From the NCBI GenBank assembly GCA_038146865.1, contig JAYQSL010000007.1:62001-126000 (forward strand): DNA of 64,000 nucleotides. Reading direction: 5' to 3'. The position numbers and the translations under genes are program-made. This document shows, piece by piece, positions 34,892-43,304 of the stretch. Positions within the stretch are counted from its first letter, which is position 1, and every line of letters begins with the position of its first letter. The stretch is from GCA-2709075 sp038146865. GTDB taxonomy: Bacteria; Pseudomonadota; Alphaproteobacteria; MPNO01; UBA2964. The notes below the pieces were generated by a model, which was not told where the DNA came from, searched no databases, and worked only from the letters and a program-made list of their open reading frames with translations.

Positions 34892-36302
34892 TTTTTGATG
34901 CCTCCCTTCCGGCTATACGCCCAAAAACACTTCCAATGGTCATGCCTATACCTGCTGCATACCCTCGCCCTAAGACATTGCCGGACATAATTTCGCCCGC
35001 AGCGAACATATTTGCAGATGGTTTTCCGTCAGACATTTGGATCCTCGCATCTCTGTCCACTCTAACGCCTAAATATGTAAAAGTGATCCCGGGTCGGACA
35101 GGATAAGCATAAAACGGCGGTGTCTCTATTCTTCTGGCCCAGTGTGTTTTTGGCGGATTAATCCCTTCCGTATGGCAATCATCTAGGATGGTATGATCAA
35201 AATTTCCCTCGATGACTGAGCCATTGAATTGATTTATAGTCTCTACCAGTTTCTCCTCAGGAATTTCGAGTTTTTTTGCTAACTCATTTATTGAGTCGGC
35301 CTTTATGGGCGGATAAAGGGAGGGCATAAATTTTTTCAAAACTGAATGGTCGAAAATAATGAACGCTATCTGATCGGGCTGCTGAGCCACCAGACGCCCC
35401 CAAATAGCATAACGTTTAGGCCATATGTCCTCGCCCTCATCATAAAATCGCTCCGAACGATTGTTTACGACGACGCCGAAAACCACACAATCCAATCGGG
35501 TGATAATTCCACCATCGTATTTCGGAGCTCTTGCATCAATGGCGACAGCATGGCATTGGGTTGGATCTCCGATCTCCTGAGCACCCTTATCCAATAGCAT
35601 TCTTAAGACCGAACCTTGGTTATTTGCGGTTCCCCGGATTAAAAAGTTTTCTGCCGCCTCTCCCCAATATTTTTTCAACCAATCGATATTGGACTCAAAG
35701 CCTCCAGCGGCAGCCACCAGCGATTTAGCTTGTATATTGTAATTTTTTGCTGGATCAGCTCCAATTTTAGCTTCTGCTGACAGAAACATGCCATTTTCGA
35801 TCTCTAGAGAGGTAACTTCCGCCTCATAGCAAATTTGAACGCCAATTTTTTCTGCGGTCTCATAAAGCGCATTGAGCATCGCGCGACCACCACCTAGGAA
35901 AAAAGAATTTGTTCGACCTAGTCCAAGAGTTCCGCCTAAGGGTGGCTGAAATTTAACACCCTGTTCAACGATCCAATTCAGCATATCTTTGCTCTCGTGG
36001 ATCATGTGCTTGGCGAGTTCTTGATCTGTCTCACCCTCGGTGACCCGCATAAGATCATCAAATAATTCGTCCTCAGGATAAGGGCCGGTGAGGGTATCAG
36101 TGGCTTCATCGTGGGCGCATCGCATATTGCGTGTATGCCTGGTATTGCCACCCCGATAAAATTCTTTAGCGCGTTCAAGAACAAGTACGGTTGATCCATC
36201 TCTCCGTGCGCTTATTGCAGCGCATAGGGCAGCGTTCCCTCCGCCGATCACCAAGACATCGTATTTTGAAGAAAAATCAGGAATAGAATTGTCGTTGTTC
36301 AC
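34878..36302 (-). CDS. tcuA: FAD-dependent tricarballylate dehydrogenase-like flavoprotein
   Basis: A 474-residue flavoprotein of the fumarate reductase/succinate dehydrogenase A type. The dinucleotide fold is VIGGGNAALCAAISARRDG, followed by the FAD region (RGGNTRHTRN). The C-terminal part TFTYLGVRVDRDARIQ and GEIMSGNVLGRGYAAGIGMT is typical of TcuA. It would dehydrogenate a tricarboxylate such as tricarballylate to cis-aconitate, passing electrons to TcuB. The start is GTG, with GGAAAG ahead. It follows the amidase gene by 31 bases in the same operon. Confidence 0.87.
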   Translation of the reverse strand: MNNDNSIPDFSSKYDVLVIGGGNAALCAAISARRDGSTVLVLERAKEFYRGGNTRHTRNMRCAHDEATDTLTGPYPEDELFDDLMRVTEGETDQELAKHMIHESKDMLNWIVEQGVKFQPPLGGTLGLGRTNSFFLGGGRAMLNALYETAEKIGVQICYEAEVTSLEIENGMFLSAEAKIGADPAKNYNIQAKSLVAAAGGFESNIDWLKKYWGEAAENFLIRGTANNQGSVLRMLLDKGAQEIGDPTQCHAVAIDARAPKYDGGIITRLDCVVFGVVVNNRSERFYDEGEDIWPKRYAIWGRLVAQQPDQIAFIIFDHSVLKKFMPSLYPPIKADSINELAKKLEIPEEKLVETINQFNGSVIEGNFDHTILDDCHTEGINPPKTHWARRIETPPFYAYPVRPGITFTYLGVRVDRDARIQMSDGKPSANMFAAGEIMSGNVLGRGYAAGIGMTIGSVFGRIAGREASKNVRN

Positions 36303-36333
36303 TTGTCTTTCCAGTAAATAGTAATTTCAAAAT

Positions 36334-37614
36334 TTAATTGATCAATATTTTGCTGACCCATTTACACCATGAAATAAGCTGGTTGTCTTGCCATCGAGGA
36401 CAAACAAGTTGGATTCCTACGGGGAGCTCGTTTGGACCTGTGTGAGTGGGTAGCGTCATAGTAGGCACGTGTAAAATAGTCCAATAGCCTTGGAATCTTG
36501 CATCTCCAGTATCTCTTAAAGTCTTGGGGGCCTCGCCGCTTGCAGCCGGGGTAAGAATAAAATCTAAGGGTTTAAAAATTGTGTCCATCATGGCTCTTCC
36601 ATCTTCGGCTCTCTGCAGCGCCGAACGATACTCATCCCAGGGTATAGTCAAACCGTTATCGACTTGTTGAAGAATTTTATCAGACATTTTTTCACGATGG
36701 TTCCGTGAATGCCAAGATAGAACTCGGCTCCGTTCGAAATCATTCAGGAGATTTCTGGTTCTTGTGTGATCCTCAAAATTTTCGGGCATACGTATATCTA
36801 TTATTTCCGCACCGGCGTTAGATAATTTTCTTGCTGAGTCTTCTACTGCGAACCGCGTCTCACTAGATGCCTCAGTCCAAAGGTGGGTTTTGACTAAGCC
36901 AATACGTGGGTGCGCAACTTCCTTTGCCGGTGGGAGCTCAGGTCTGTTGAGGAGTACTGAGGAGACAAGATCGATGTCGTCAACGGATCTGGCCATCAGA
37001 CCAATAGTATCTAAGTTCTCGGAAGCAAAAAGGAGGCCTGATCGATTAATGATGTTGTACGTCGGTTTATAACCAAATATCCCACAAAAAGAGGCGGGTC
37101 TTAGAACAGAACCACCAGTCTGCGTGCCAAATGCGACGTGGACCATTCTGTCGGCAACCGCAGCTGCTGAGCCACTAGATGATCCTCCGGGAGTGTGTTC
37201 CGGATTCACCGGATTAGCTGTTGGTCCGGGGTAAGACCCCGCAAATTCGCACGTAACCGTTTTTCCCATGATGAGAGCACCAGCAGCGCGCATGATCCCT
37301 ACGCAAGCCGCATCAACCTTAGGCTTCCACCCGGTATAGATGGAGGATCCCATCTCAGTGGGCATATCCGATGTATCGAGAACATCTTTAATTCCTATCG
37401 GTAACCCAGCTAAGGGGGCAGATTTTTCTCCCCGATCTATTTTGATAGCTTCCTTAAGCGCTTGCTCCGGGTTTAAGTACGCCCAGGCTTTGATGGTGGC
37501 TTCCCGTTCAGCGACACGGTCAAGACAGTCTCGCATTACAGCCTCTGCAGTGACCTGTCCGGTTTTGATCTTTTTAACAACTTCTGTTGCGGTAAATTCA
37601 TTGAATTTATTCAT
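36334..37614 (-). CDS. Amidase signature family protein (no. 1)
   Basis: A 426-residue amidase with a complete Ser-cisSer-Lys triad: Lys76 (GIKDV), Ser145 (GGSSSGS) and Ser169 (TQTGGSVLRP), spaced as in malonamidase. The C-terminal FTP-domain segment ELPVGIQLVCPRW is present. It hydrolyses an amide to acid and ammonia; the acyl group is unknown. Together with the PuuE-type protein it could make a cyclic imidase plus half-amidase pair. It overlaps the FAD oxidoreductase gene upstream by ATGA and precedes tcuA. Confidence 0.88.
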   Translation of the reverse strand: MNKFNEFTATEVVKKIKTGQVTAEAVMRDCLDRVAEREATIKAWAYLNPEQALKEAIKIDRGEKSAPLAGLPIGIKDVLDTSDMPTEMGSSIYTGWKPKVDAACVGIMRAAGALIMGKTVTCEFAGSYPGPTANPVNPEHTPGGSSSGSAAAVADRMVHVAFGTQTGGSVLRPASFCGIFGYKPTYNIINRSGLLFASENLDTIGLMARSVDDIDLVSSVLLNRPELPPAKEVAHPRIGLVKTHLWTEASSETRFAVEDSARKLSNAGAEIIDIRMPENFEDHTRTRNLLNDFERSRVLSWHSRNHREKMSDKILQQVDNGLTIPWDEYRSALQRAEDGRAMMDTIFKPLDFILTPAASGEAPKTLRDTGDARFQGYWTILHVPTMTLPTHTGPNELPVGIQLVCPRWQDNQLISWCKWVSKILIN

Positions 37615-38711
37615 ACCAACATCTCACGAATATATTCACCTATTGCCATAGATGAGGTCAGCCCCGGCGACTCAAGCCCGTAAAGGCATATGAGACCAGG
37701 AATTCCATGCGTTTGGGGGCCTTGGATGAGAAAGTCTAGATTGGTTGCACGTGCTTCGCTCAGCTTCGGCCGAATGCCAGCATAACCAGGCTCTAGATCA
37801 CCATCTTGTAATGCGGGCCAAAATTTTCTGATGCCCTCATAGAAGGGTCCCACGCGATTTGGATCTACCATATAGTCTATAGTGGAAGTGAATTCTGTGT
37901 CGGGTCCAAAGCGTATAGCCCCAGACATATCAGGGCTAACATGGATGGATAGACCATTTTCATCGGGTACAGGATAAATTAATCGTCTAAACGGTTTTTT
38001 TGAGGTGAGAACAAAATAATTTCCCTTTGCAAAAATCACATTTGGAACCGACTCGGCGTTGAGACCAAAAATAGATTTTGAGACCTCGGTTGCGTTATGG
38101 CCCGCAGCATTTACACAAACTTTACAGTGAACTGAGATTGGATCCTTACCGCCCACATCTATCTGGATGCCGCGATCAGTGACCACCCCACCAATAACCG
38201 GGCTATTAAGGACCAATTGCGTGCCAGAGTTTTCAGCGTCTCCAAGTAGTGCATTCATTAGATCGTGTTGGTCGACTATACCAGAGGACGGTGATAGGAC
38301 CACTTCTTTAAAAATAAGCTCTGGCTCAAGTTCACGAACTTCGGCAGCATCTAATGGCCTTAAATCAAGAAGGCCGTTACTTTTTGCTCTTTCTAGTTGT
38401 TTTCTGAGCCGAATAACCTGTTGATCGTCATTTGCCACCAAGAGCTTTCCACAACGATTATGTCCAATATTCCGTTCCGGACAGTATTCGTAAAGAAGTT
38501 GTTTGCCGCGCTGACACAAGCGATTTTTCAAGCTTCCCATCGGATAAGAAATACCGGCGTGAATGCATCCTGTGTTTCTTGATGATGTATGGCTCCCTAT
38601 GGAATCCTCCGCCTCGAGGATTAACACCTCCCTGCCGGTAATTGATAGTTCACGAGCGATGGCTAGACCTATCACTCCAGCGCCAATGACGATGCAATCG
38701 ACATGTTCCAT
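37611..38711 (-). CDS. FAD-dependent oxidoreductase (LhgO/DAO family)
   Basis: A 366-residue DAO-type flavoprotein. The FAD motif VIGAGVIGLAIARELS starts at residue 8; SSRNTGCIHAGISYPMGSLK is the motif of the L-2-hydroxyglutarate oxidase group, and the FAD-contact loop near the C-terminus has IRPKLSEARATNLDF. It probably oxidises an L-2-hydroxy acid such as 2-hydroxyglutarate, or a similar acid. It is first in the five-gene operon that goes on to the amidase, tcuA, tcuB and the deacetylase-like gene, and is divergent from an amidohydrolase gene. Confidence 0.83.
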   Translation of the reverse strand: MEHVDCIVIGAGVIGLAIARELSITGREVLILEAEDSIGSHTSSRNTGCIHAGISYPMGSLKNRLCQRGKQLLYEYCPERNIGHNRCGKLLVANDDQQVIRLRKQLERAKSNGLLDLRPLDAAEVRELEPELIFKEVVLSPSSGIVDQHDLMNALLGDAENSGTQLVLNSPVIGGVVTDRGIQIDVGGKDPISVHCKVCVNAAGHNATEVSKSIFGLNAESVPNVIFAKGNYFVLTSKKPFRRLIYPVPDENGLSIHVSPDMSGAIRFGPDTEFTSTIDYMVDPNRVGPFYEGIRKFWPALQDGDLEPGYAGIRPKLSEARATNLDFLIQGPQTHGIPGLICLYGLESPGLTSSMAIGEYIREMLV

Positions 38712-38816
38712 AATTTTTAGACTTTACGGAATTCAGGGGTATGGTGAAACCCTTGATGTTTGGGTTACTCTTCTTGCTGTGATGTTCAAAAAAATAAATC
38801 AAATGAGGTATTGTGA

Positions 38817-39860
38817 ATGGGATCAATTGACGCTGATGCGCATGTAGTTGAGTGCGAAAGAACCTTTGATTTTCTAGACTCAGAATTTGAAAAATACCGT
38901 CCTCGGGTAGTGACAACCAAAGAGGGCGGAGTGGAGAGCAGTGTGGGTGTTGTTCAACGCGAATTTTGGTACCTCGACAACAGGATGCAGCCGAAAGAAG
39001 GAAACGTTGGAGCCAACACTTCGCGTGAGGCAAGGGAGATGGAGGATGTAGTCGGGCGGCTCGCCCATATGGATGATCTCGGAATAGATGTCCAGGTTCT
39101 ATACCCGACACTTTTTCTGCGGCCATGGACAAGAAACCATGAGATCGAATATGCCTTATGTAGAGCCTATAACCGTTGGTTGGCCTCGATCTGGAGGCAG
39201 GCGCCCGACCGGCTTAGGTGGGTGGTGATGCCTTCGTTGTTGAATATCGATACGGTGAAAGCGGAGCTTAAATTTGGCAAAGAGAACGGGGCCTGTGGTG
39301 TATACGTTCATGGTATTGAACATGATACGCCACTTTATTCTAAGCGCTATTTCCCGCTTTATGAGGCCGCACAGGAGTTAGATCTGGCAATTTGTTTTCA
39401 TGCGGGGAACAATAGTTTTCTTCTCGAGGACATCTACAAAGACGATGCAGGTTTTGCAAAGGCTAAGTTGCCAGTTGTTGCGTCATTTCATCAACTTTTA
39501 TTGAAAGAAATACCGGCTATGTTTCCAACTTTGCGTTGGGGTTATGTCGAGGTCAGTGCGCAATGGGTCCCGTACGCTTTAAATGACCTTTCCATAAGGC
39601 TTCGTCGAAAGGGCACGGATATGTCTCCTACAATAATGGCGGATAATCGAATGTGGGTTGCTTGCCAAGTCACAGATGACCTTGATTGGGTTCTAAAATA
39701 TGCAGGAGAGAGCCAAATCGTCGTGGGAACAGACTATGGTCATAACGATACTTCTACTGAAATTAAGGCGCTTCGAAAACTTAGCGAAGACGGTAAGGTT
39801 TCGCCAGAAGTTGCATCAAAAATATTGGAAGATAACGCCCGGGCGCTTTACGGTTTATGA
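38817..39860 (+). CDS. Amidohydrolase-2 (ACMSD-like) family metal hydrolase/decarboxylase
   Basis: A 347-residue TIM-barrel protein of the group that includes ACMSD, gamma-resorcylate decarboxylase and LigY/LigJ-type hydrolases. The N-terminal DADAHVVE gives metal ligands, CFHAG supplies a His, SFHQLL another, and VGTDYGHND the last Asp. It could decarboxylate or hydrolyse a ring-cleavage product; the exact reaction is open. GAGG precedes the ATG by about ten bases. It is alone on the plus strand between the FAD oxidoreductase gene and an SDR gene. Confidence 0.8.
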   Translation: MGSIDADAHVVECERTFDFLDSEFEKYRPRVVTTKEGGVESSVGVVQREFWYLDNRMQPKEGNVGANTSREAREMEDVVGRLAHMDDLGIDVQVLYPTLFLRPWTRNHEIEYALCRAYNRWLASIWRQAPDRLRWVVMPSLLNIDTVKAELKFGKENGACGVYVHGIEHDTPLYSKRYFPLYEAAQELDLAICFHAGNNSFLLEDIYKDDAGFAKAKLPVVASFHQLLLKEIPAMFPTLRWGYVEVSAQWVPYALNDLSIRLRRKGTDMSPTIMADNRMWVACQVTDDLDWVLKYAGESQIVVGTDYGHNDTSTEIKALRKLSEDGKVSPEVASKILEDNARALYGL

Positions 39861-39878
39861 TCCTGGATGATGTCTTAA

Positions 39879-40640
39879 TTAACCGCTGCTTGTATACCAG
39901 CCACCATTTACATGGACGGTTGTGCCCGTTGTAAATCTTCCGCCAGGGCCAACCAAATGTCGAACAGTCGCCGCTACCTCCTCAACGCGGCCAGCTCGCC
40001 CAAGCGGAGAGGGCCTTTTCAGGATGTGAGGCGGAACATGACCAGAACCGGTATCAATATATCCAGGTGAGACACAGTTCACTGTGATATTAAAAGGGGC
40101 AAGTTCTATGGCGATGGCTGTTGTCATGCCGTGAATCGCGCCTTTGGCAGCCGCAACATGTGCTCGATCTGGAATTCCGCTGTTCGCTGTAGCCCCACCA
40201 ATGTTCACAATAGCTCCTCTATTACTTTTCTTAAGAAAAGGCACGGCCGCGCGACAGCAAAAGAAAGCAGCATCAATCGAGGATCCCTGAATTTGTCTCC
40301 AATATTCATCGGTTGTGTCCTCTAAAGAGGTTTCCCCTCTCATCGCGGTATTGCTGACTAAAATATCTATCCCTCCAAGTGTTTTACTTGTGGCGCCAAT
40401 CAATTTTTCTACCTGGTCACTACTCGAAACATCAGCCAGGCAGACCGCTGCTTTTACGCCCATGTCTCGAGCCTGATTGGCTACATCTTCGGCTTCCTTC
40501 TGGGAGTTCCGACTATTTATCATCACGTTTGCCCCAGCATCCGCTAATGTGAGTGCTATGGCTTTTCCAATATTTCGACTGGAACCGGTTACGAGGGCAT
40601 TTGCGCCCTGTAATTCTTTGTTGCCCGCGCGATAGATCAT
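39879..40640 (-). CDS. Short-chain dehydrogenase/reductase fold protein with altered active site
   Basis: A 253-residue SDR. The cofactor motif TGSSRNIG (residues 18-25) is intact. The catalytic Ser is Gly149 and the catalytic Tyr is Val162 in AHVAAAKG, while Lys166 is kept. Related SDR proteins with AHV-type segments are known, so this looks like a lineage trait rather than a reading error. Redox activity is doubtful; binding or another role is possible. It is last in the operon, 3 bases after the MetE-like gene. Confidence 0.8.
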   Translation of the reverse strand: MIYRAGNKELQGANALVTGSSRNIGKAIALTLADAGANVMINSRNSQKEAEDVANQARDMGVKAAVCLADVSSSDQVEKLIGATSKTLGGIDILVSNTAMRGETSLEDTTDEYWRQIQGSSIDAAFFCCRAAVPFLKKSNRGAIVNIGGATANSGIPDRAHVAAAKGAIHGMTTAIAIELAPFNITVNCVSPGYIDTGSGHVPPHILKRPSPLGRAGRVEEVAATVRHLVGPGGRFTTGTTVHVNGGWYTSSG

Positions 40641-40643
40641 GCT

Positions 40644-41690
40644 TTAGGCCCGTTTCCTGGCGAGTTTGGCGCCGGCAACCAAAACCTCGAGCTTTTTGTA
40701 GGCGACATCTGAGGTGCATGGAGCAAGACCGCAATCTGGTGCCGGCATTATCTGTTCTGGGGAGAGAATTTCTGCGGCTCTCAATAATTTAAGCGCTACC
40801 TTTTCGGGTGTCTCCATAGTTTGATTGCTATTCCAAACGCATCCGAACATAACTTTTTTTGACGGGCATGATGAGAGAAGGGCCGGGTCTAGATTTGCCC
40901 CTTCAAACTCTAATGCGAGAATGTCGATAGAAGATTCATCGAGGGCTGATATAATGTCTGAATAAGAGTCAGTGATCGCCCGATCTTTTTTTTCTGGGTG
41001 AGGGTAACCGTAACAGATATGTACGGCTGTTTCAGCTTTGAGCCCGCTGGCAGCGACATTCAACATATCTATACCCCACTCTTTAACTTTTTTGGGATAA
41101 CGACTGAAGGCAGGCTCATCAAATTGAATTATTGCCGGCCCCAGTGCATCCAAGAGTTTGGCCTCTTTATTAATTGCCAGTGCCCAATCTCCGGCCAAGG
41201 CTTTCTCATCATGATAAAAATCGTCAAAGGTGGAGTCGACGATTGTCATTGGACCGGGAAGGGTAACTTTGACGGGATGATTTGTTTCTCCTTTGAGGAA
41301 AGTTAGGTCATCTACCGTTATTGGCTCTTTATGCAAAATAGGCTTTATGCATCGACCACACTTAGCCTTGTTGCCCCCTCTTATTGTTTTTTCGACGAGT
41401 TCACTATAATCGAAGCCCTCAATGTTTTGAGTGAAATGCGTCAAATAATGCTCACGTCTTTGTTCGCCATCGCTAACAACATCAATTCCGGCATGTTCCT
41501 GTTGGCGAATTGCCAAACGGGTCACATCGTCCTTTGCAAGGTCGAGAGCTTTTCCATCCAGCGTCCATAAGCCGCGTTGTCCGTAACGATAATCTTTCTC
41601 TAGCTCTTCAACTGTCCGTGGGCGGTATAACCACGGTCGTTTTGGCATTGAGCCCACGACAGTCGTAAGAAACGGGGTTGAGCTTGTCAT
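40644..41690 (-). CDS. MetE C-terminal-like (cobalamin-independent methyltransferase) protein
   Basis: A 348-residue protein matching only the C-terminal catalytic barrel of cobalamin-independent methionine synthase. Zinc-ligand positions are visible: His224 and Cys226 (VHICYGYP), a Glu in EFEGAN near residue 263, and Cys320 (PAPDCGL). FDEPAFSRYP is the conserved substrate loop. It is half the length of MetE and lacks the folate-binding N-domain, as in the archaeal-type and epoxyalkane:CoM-like relatives. The true substrates are unknown; a thiol methyl or alkyl transfer is likely. It overlaps the cupin gene by one base (TAATG). Confidence 0.82.
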   Translation of the reverse strand: MTSSTPFLTTVVGSMPKRPWLYRPRTVEELEKDYRYGQRGLWTLDGKALDLAKDDVTRLAIRQQEHAGIDVVSDGEQRREHYLTHFTQNIEGFDYSELVEKTIRGGNKAKCGRCIKPILHKEPITVDDLTFLKGETNHPVKVTLPGPMTIVDSTFDDFYHDEKALAGDWALAINKEAKLLDALGPAIIQFDEPAFSRYPKKVKEWGIDMLNVAASGLKAETAVHICYGYPHPEKKDRAITDSYSDIISALDESSIDILALEFEGANLDPALLSSCPSKKVMFGCVWNSNQTMETPEKVALKLLRAAEILSPEQIMPAPDCGLAPCTSDVAYKKLEVLVAGAKLARKRA

Positions 41691-42280
41691 TATGCGGTTA
41701 GAGGATATGGAATTTGGTCTGGACCTGACCCTTCGTAGTATTTTCCTGTTTCACGGTCATATCTGCCTTGAAGTATTTTGCCGACCAATTCCCGGCTCCG
41801 AAGTATGACTGCAACTGAACGAATGTCGCTTCCTTGTTCGGCATGAACCTCATAAGGCCCTACCAAATCCGCTTTTCCTGCCACTCCCTTTGGCGCGCTG
41901 GTTAAGACGACTTTTGCATAACCTTCGCTTCTACGATCGTCGATCACATCAAATCGCTCTAGGGTTTCTGTGCCATCCAGCAGCCCATAAAGCACCCACG
42001 CATTAGCGTGATCATGTACACTGCCGGTTCGACCTGGCTCCCTTACAACCCCATTGATTACGAATCCATAGTCGGGATCGGTGTAAAAAAGTAGATTCTT
42101 GCGGCCCTCTGTTGAGGGCCAGTCTTTGCTGCGGTTAAGAAACTCTGAATCATTCAATAGAGTAGACTCCATAATTGCATGGGCCTTTTTCATTCTGACT
42201 TCATCCTCGGTTTCCTTAGCCCAAATTTGACGCAGCTCATCAACAAAATTCTGAAAAGCAGGGATTAATTTTTCCGACAT
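41690..42280 (-). CDS. Cupin-fold (cysteine dioxygenase-like) protein of unknown function
   Basis: A 196-residue protein. GSVHDHANAWVLYGLLDGTE has the HxH metal-binding pattern of a cupin, and HAEQGSDIRSVAVILRSREL could complete the second half with another His. The fold resembles cysteine dioxygenase and other metal cupins. The N-terminus is helical (QNFVDELRQIWAKE). The position between an SDR gene and a MetE-like gene suggests a role in thiol or methyl-group metabolism, but no reaction can be assigned. AAGGAAAAA precedes the ATG. Confidence 0.6.
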   Translation of the reverse strand: MSEKLIPAFQNFVDELRQIWAKETEDEVRMKKAHAIMESTLLNDSEFLNRSKDWPSTEGRKNLLFYTDPDYGFVINGVVREPGRTGSVHDHANAWVLYGLLDGTETLERFDVIDDRRSEGYAKVVLTSAPKGVAGKADLVGPYEVHAEQGSDIRSVAVILRSRELVGKILQGRYDRETGKYYEGSGPDQIPYPLTA

Positions 42281-42327
42281 AAAGTTTTTCCTTTAATTTT
42301 TACTATCTAGACAAGAATCTCATAAAA

Positions 42328-43116
42328 TCAGTGATTGGGGGCAATATTCCCGCCAAAATCTGAGGCGATCCCTGCAGAAATATAACCTCCGTCACAGAAC
42401 AGAATGTGACCATTCATGTATGATGCCGCTTCCCCGGCAAGGAAAAGCGCTGCATCTGCTATTTCTTCGATGGTGCCATAGCGTTTAAGCGGGATATATT
42501 TTTTATAACCCTCACGCGTTTCCTCATTATGGGTTACCCGCGTCAAAGGCGTATCGACAGGTCCGGGCCCGACGGCATTCACGTTAACCCCCTGCGGCCC
42601 TAATTCGAGTGCTGCTTGTCTCGTGAGGCCGATCACGGCCGCCTTTGAGGTGCCGTAAGCGGTACGACCTGAACCGGCACGAAGGCCGGCGATTGAGGCT
42701 ATGTTTATAATCCGGCCATAGTTGTTTTTGACCATTTCTCTTCCCGCGGCCTGAGTACAATAAAATGTTCCGTAAAGATTGACCTTCATGACACGATCGA
42801 ACTCTTCGGGGGTTGCCTCTAAAAATGAATGACGTTGTCCTGTACCAGCAACGTTTACAAGAATATCAACTTTCCCATAAGCAGCTTTTGCGAACTCTAT
42901 CATTCGAGTCGCGTCATCAGGTTTTATCACATCCATCTCTATTGAAACCGCCTCTTGACCTTTTTTGACGATCTGGTCAACGGTCTCACTCAAGCCCAAG
43001 ACGTTCTTATCAGCGGCAACGATTTTAGCACCGTTATCAGAGAATAAAGTTGCGATCCCCTGACCAATTCCGCTAGCAGCTCCGGTTATGACCGCCACCC
43101 GATCTTTTAAACGCAT
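42328..43116 (-). CDS. Short-chain dehydrogenase/reductase (FabG-like)
   Basis: A 262-residue classical SDR with an intact active site: TGAASGIG cofactor motif, NVAG, IINIASIAG with Ser, and YGTSK with Tyr and Lys. It likely oxidises a hydroxy or reduces a keto group using NAD(P). AGAGGAATTCAA precedes the ATG. It probably starts the operon SDR, cupin, MetE-like, SDR, as the 188-base gap behind it separates it from the sulfatase gene. Confidence 0.87.
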   Translation of the reverse strand: MRLKDRVAVITGAASGIGQGIATLFSDNGAKIVAADKNVLGLSETVDQIVKKGQEAVSIEMDVIKPDDATRMIEFAKAAYGKVDILVNVAGTGQRHSFLEATPEEFDRVMKVNLYGTFYCTQAAGREMVKNNYGRIINIASIAGLRAGSGRTAYGTSKAAVIGLTRQAALELGPQGVNVNAVGPGPVDTPLTRVTHNEETREGYKKYIPLKRYGTIEEIADAALFLAGEAASYMNGHILFCDGGYISAGIASDFGGNIAPNH

Positions 43117-43304
43117 TTGAATTCCTCTGTTACCCCAATAGAGGATCGATTGTCGCTTTAATGACTAGAAAGTACAAGCTGATGAATGCTTGAGAGGCGC
43201 TAAACAAAGTATAATTGATTAATTCTGATCCCAAGTTTGCGATGTCTGCCAGGGGGTTGGGCTATCTCGCCATTCAATATGAGATTGAAATCGCTGATAG
43301 TCTT

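Noticed and set aside
35770..35787. A CTTCTGCTGACAGAAA stretch resembling the 13-bp repeat at 26094
   Set aside because: It lies inside the tcuA coding frame and matches only part of the motif; chance similarity is likely.
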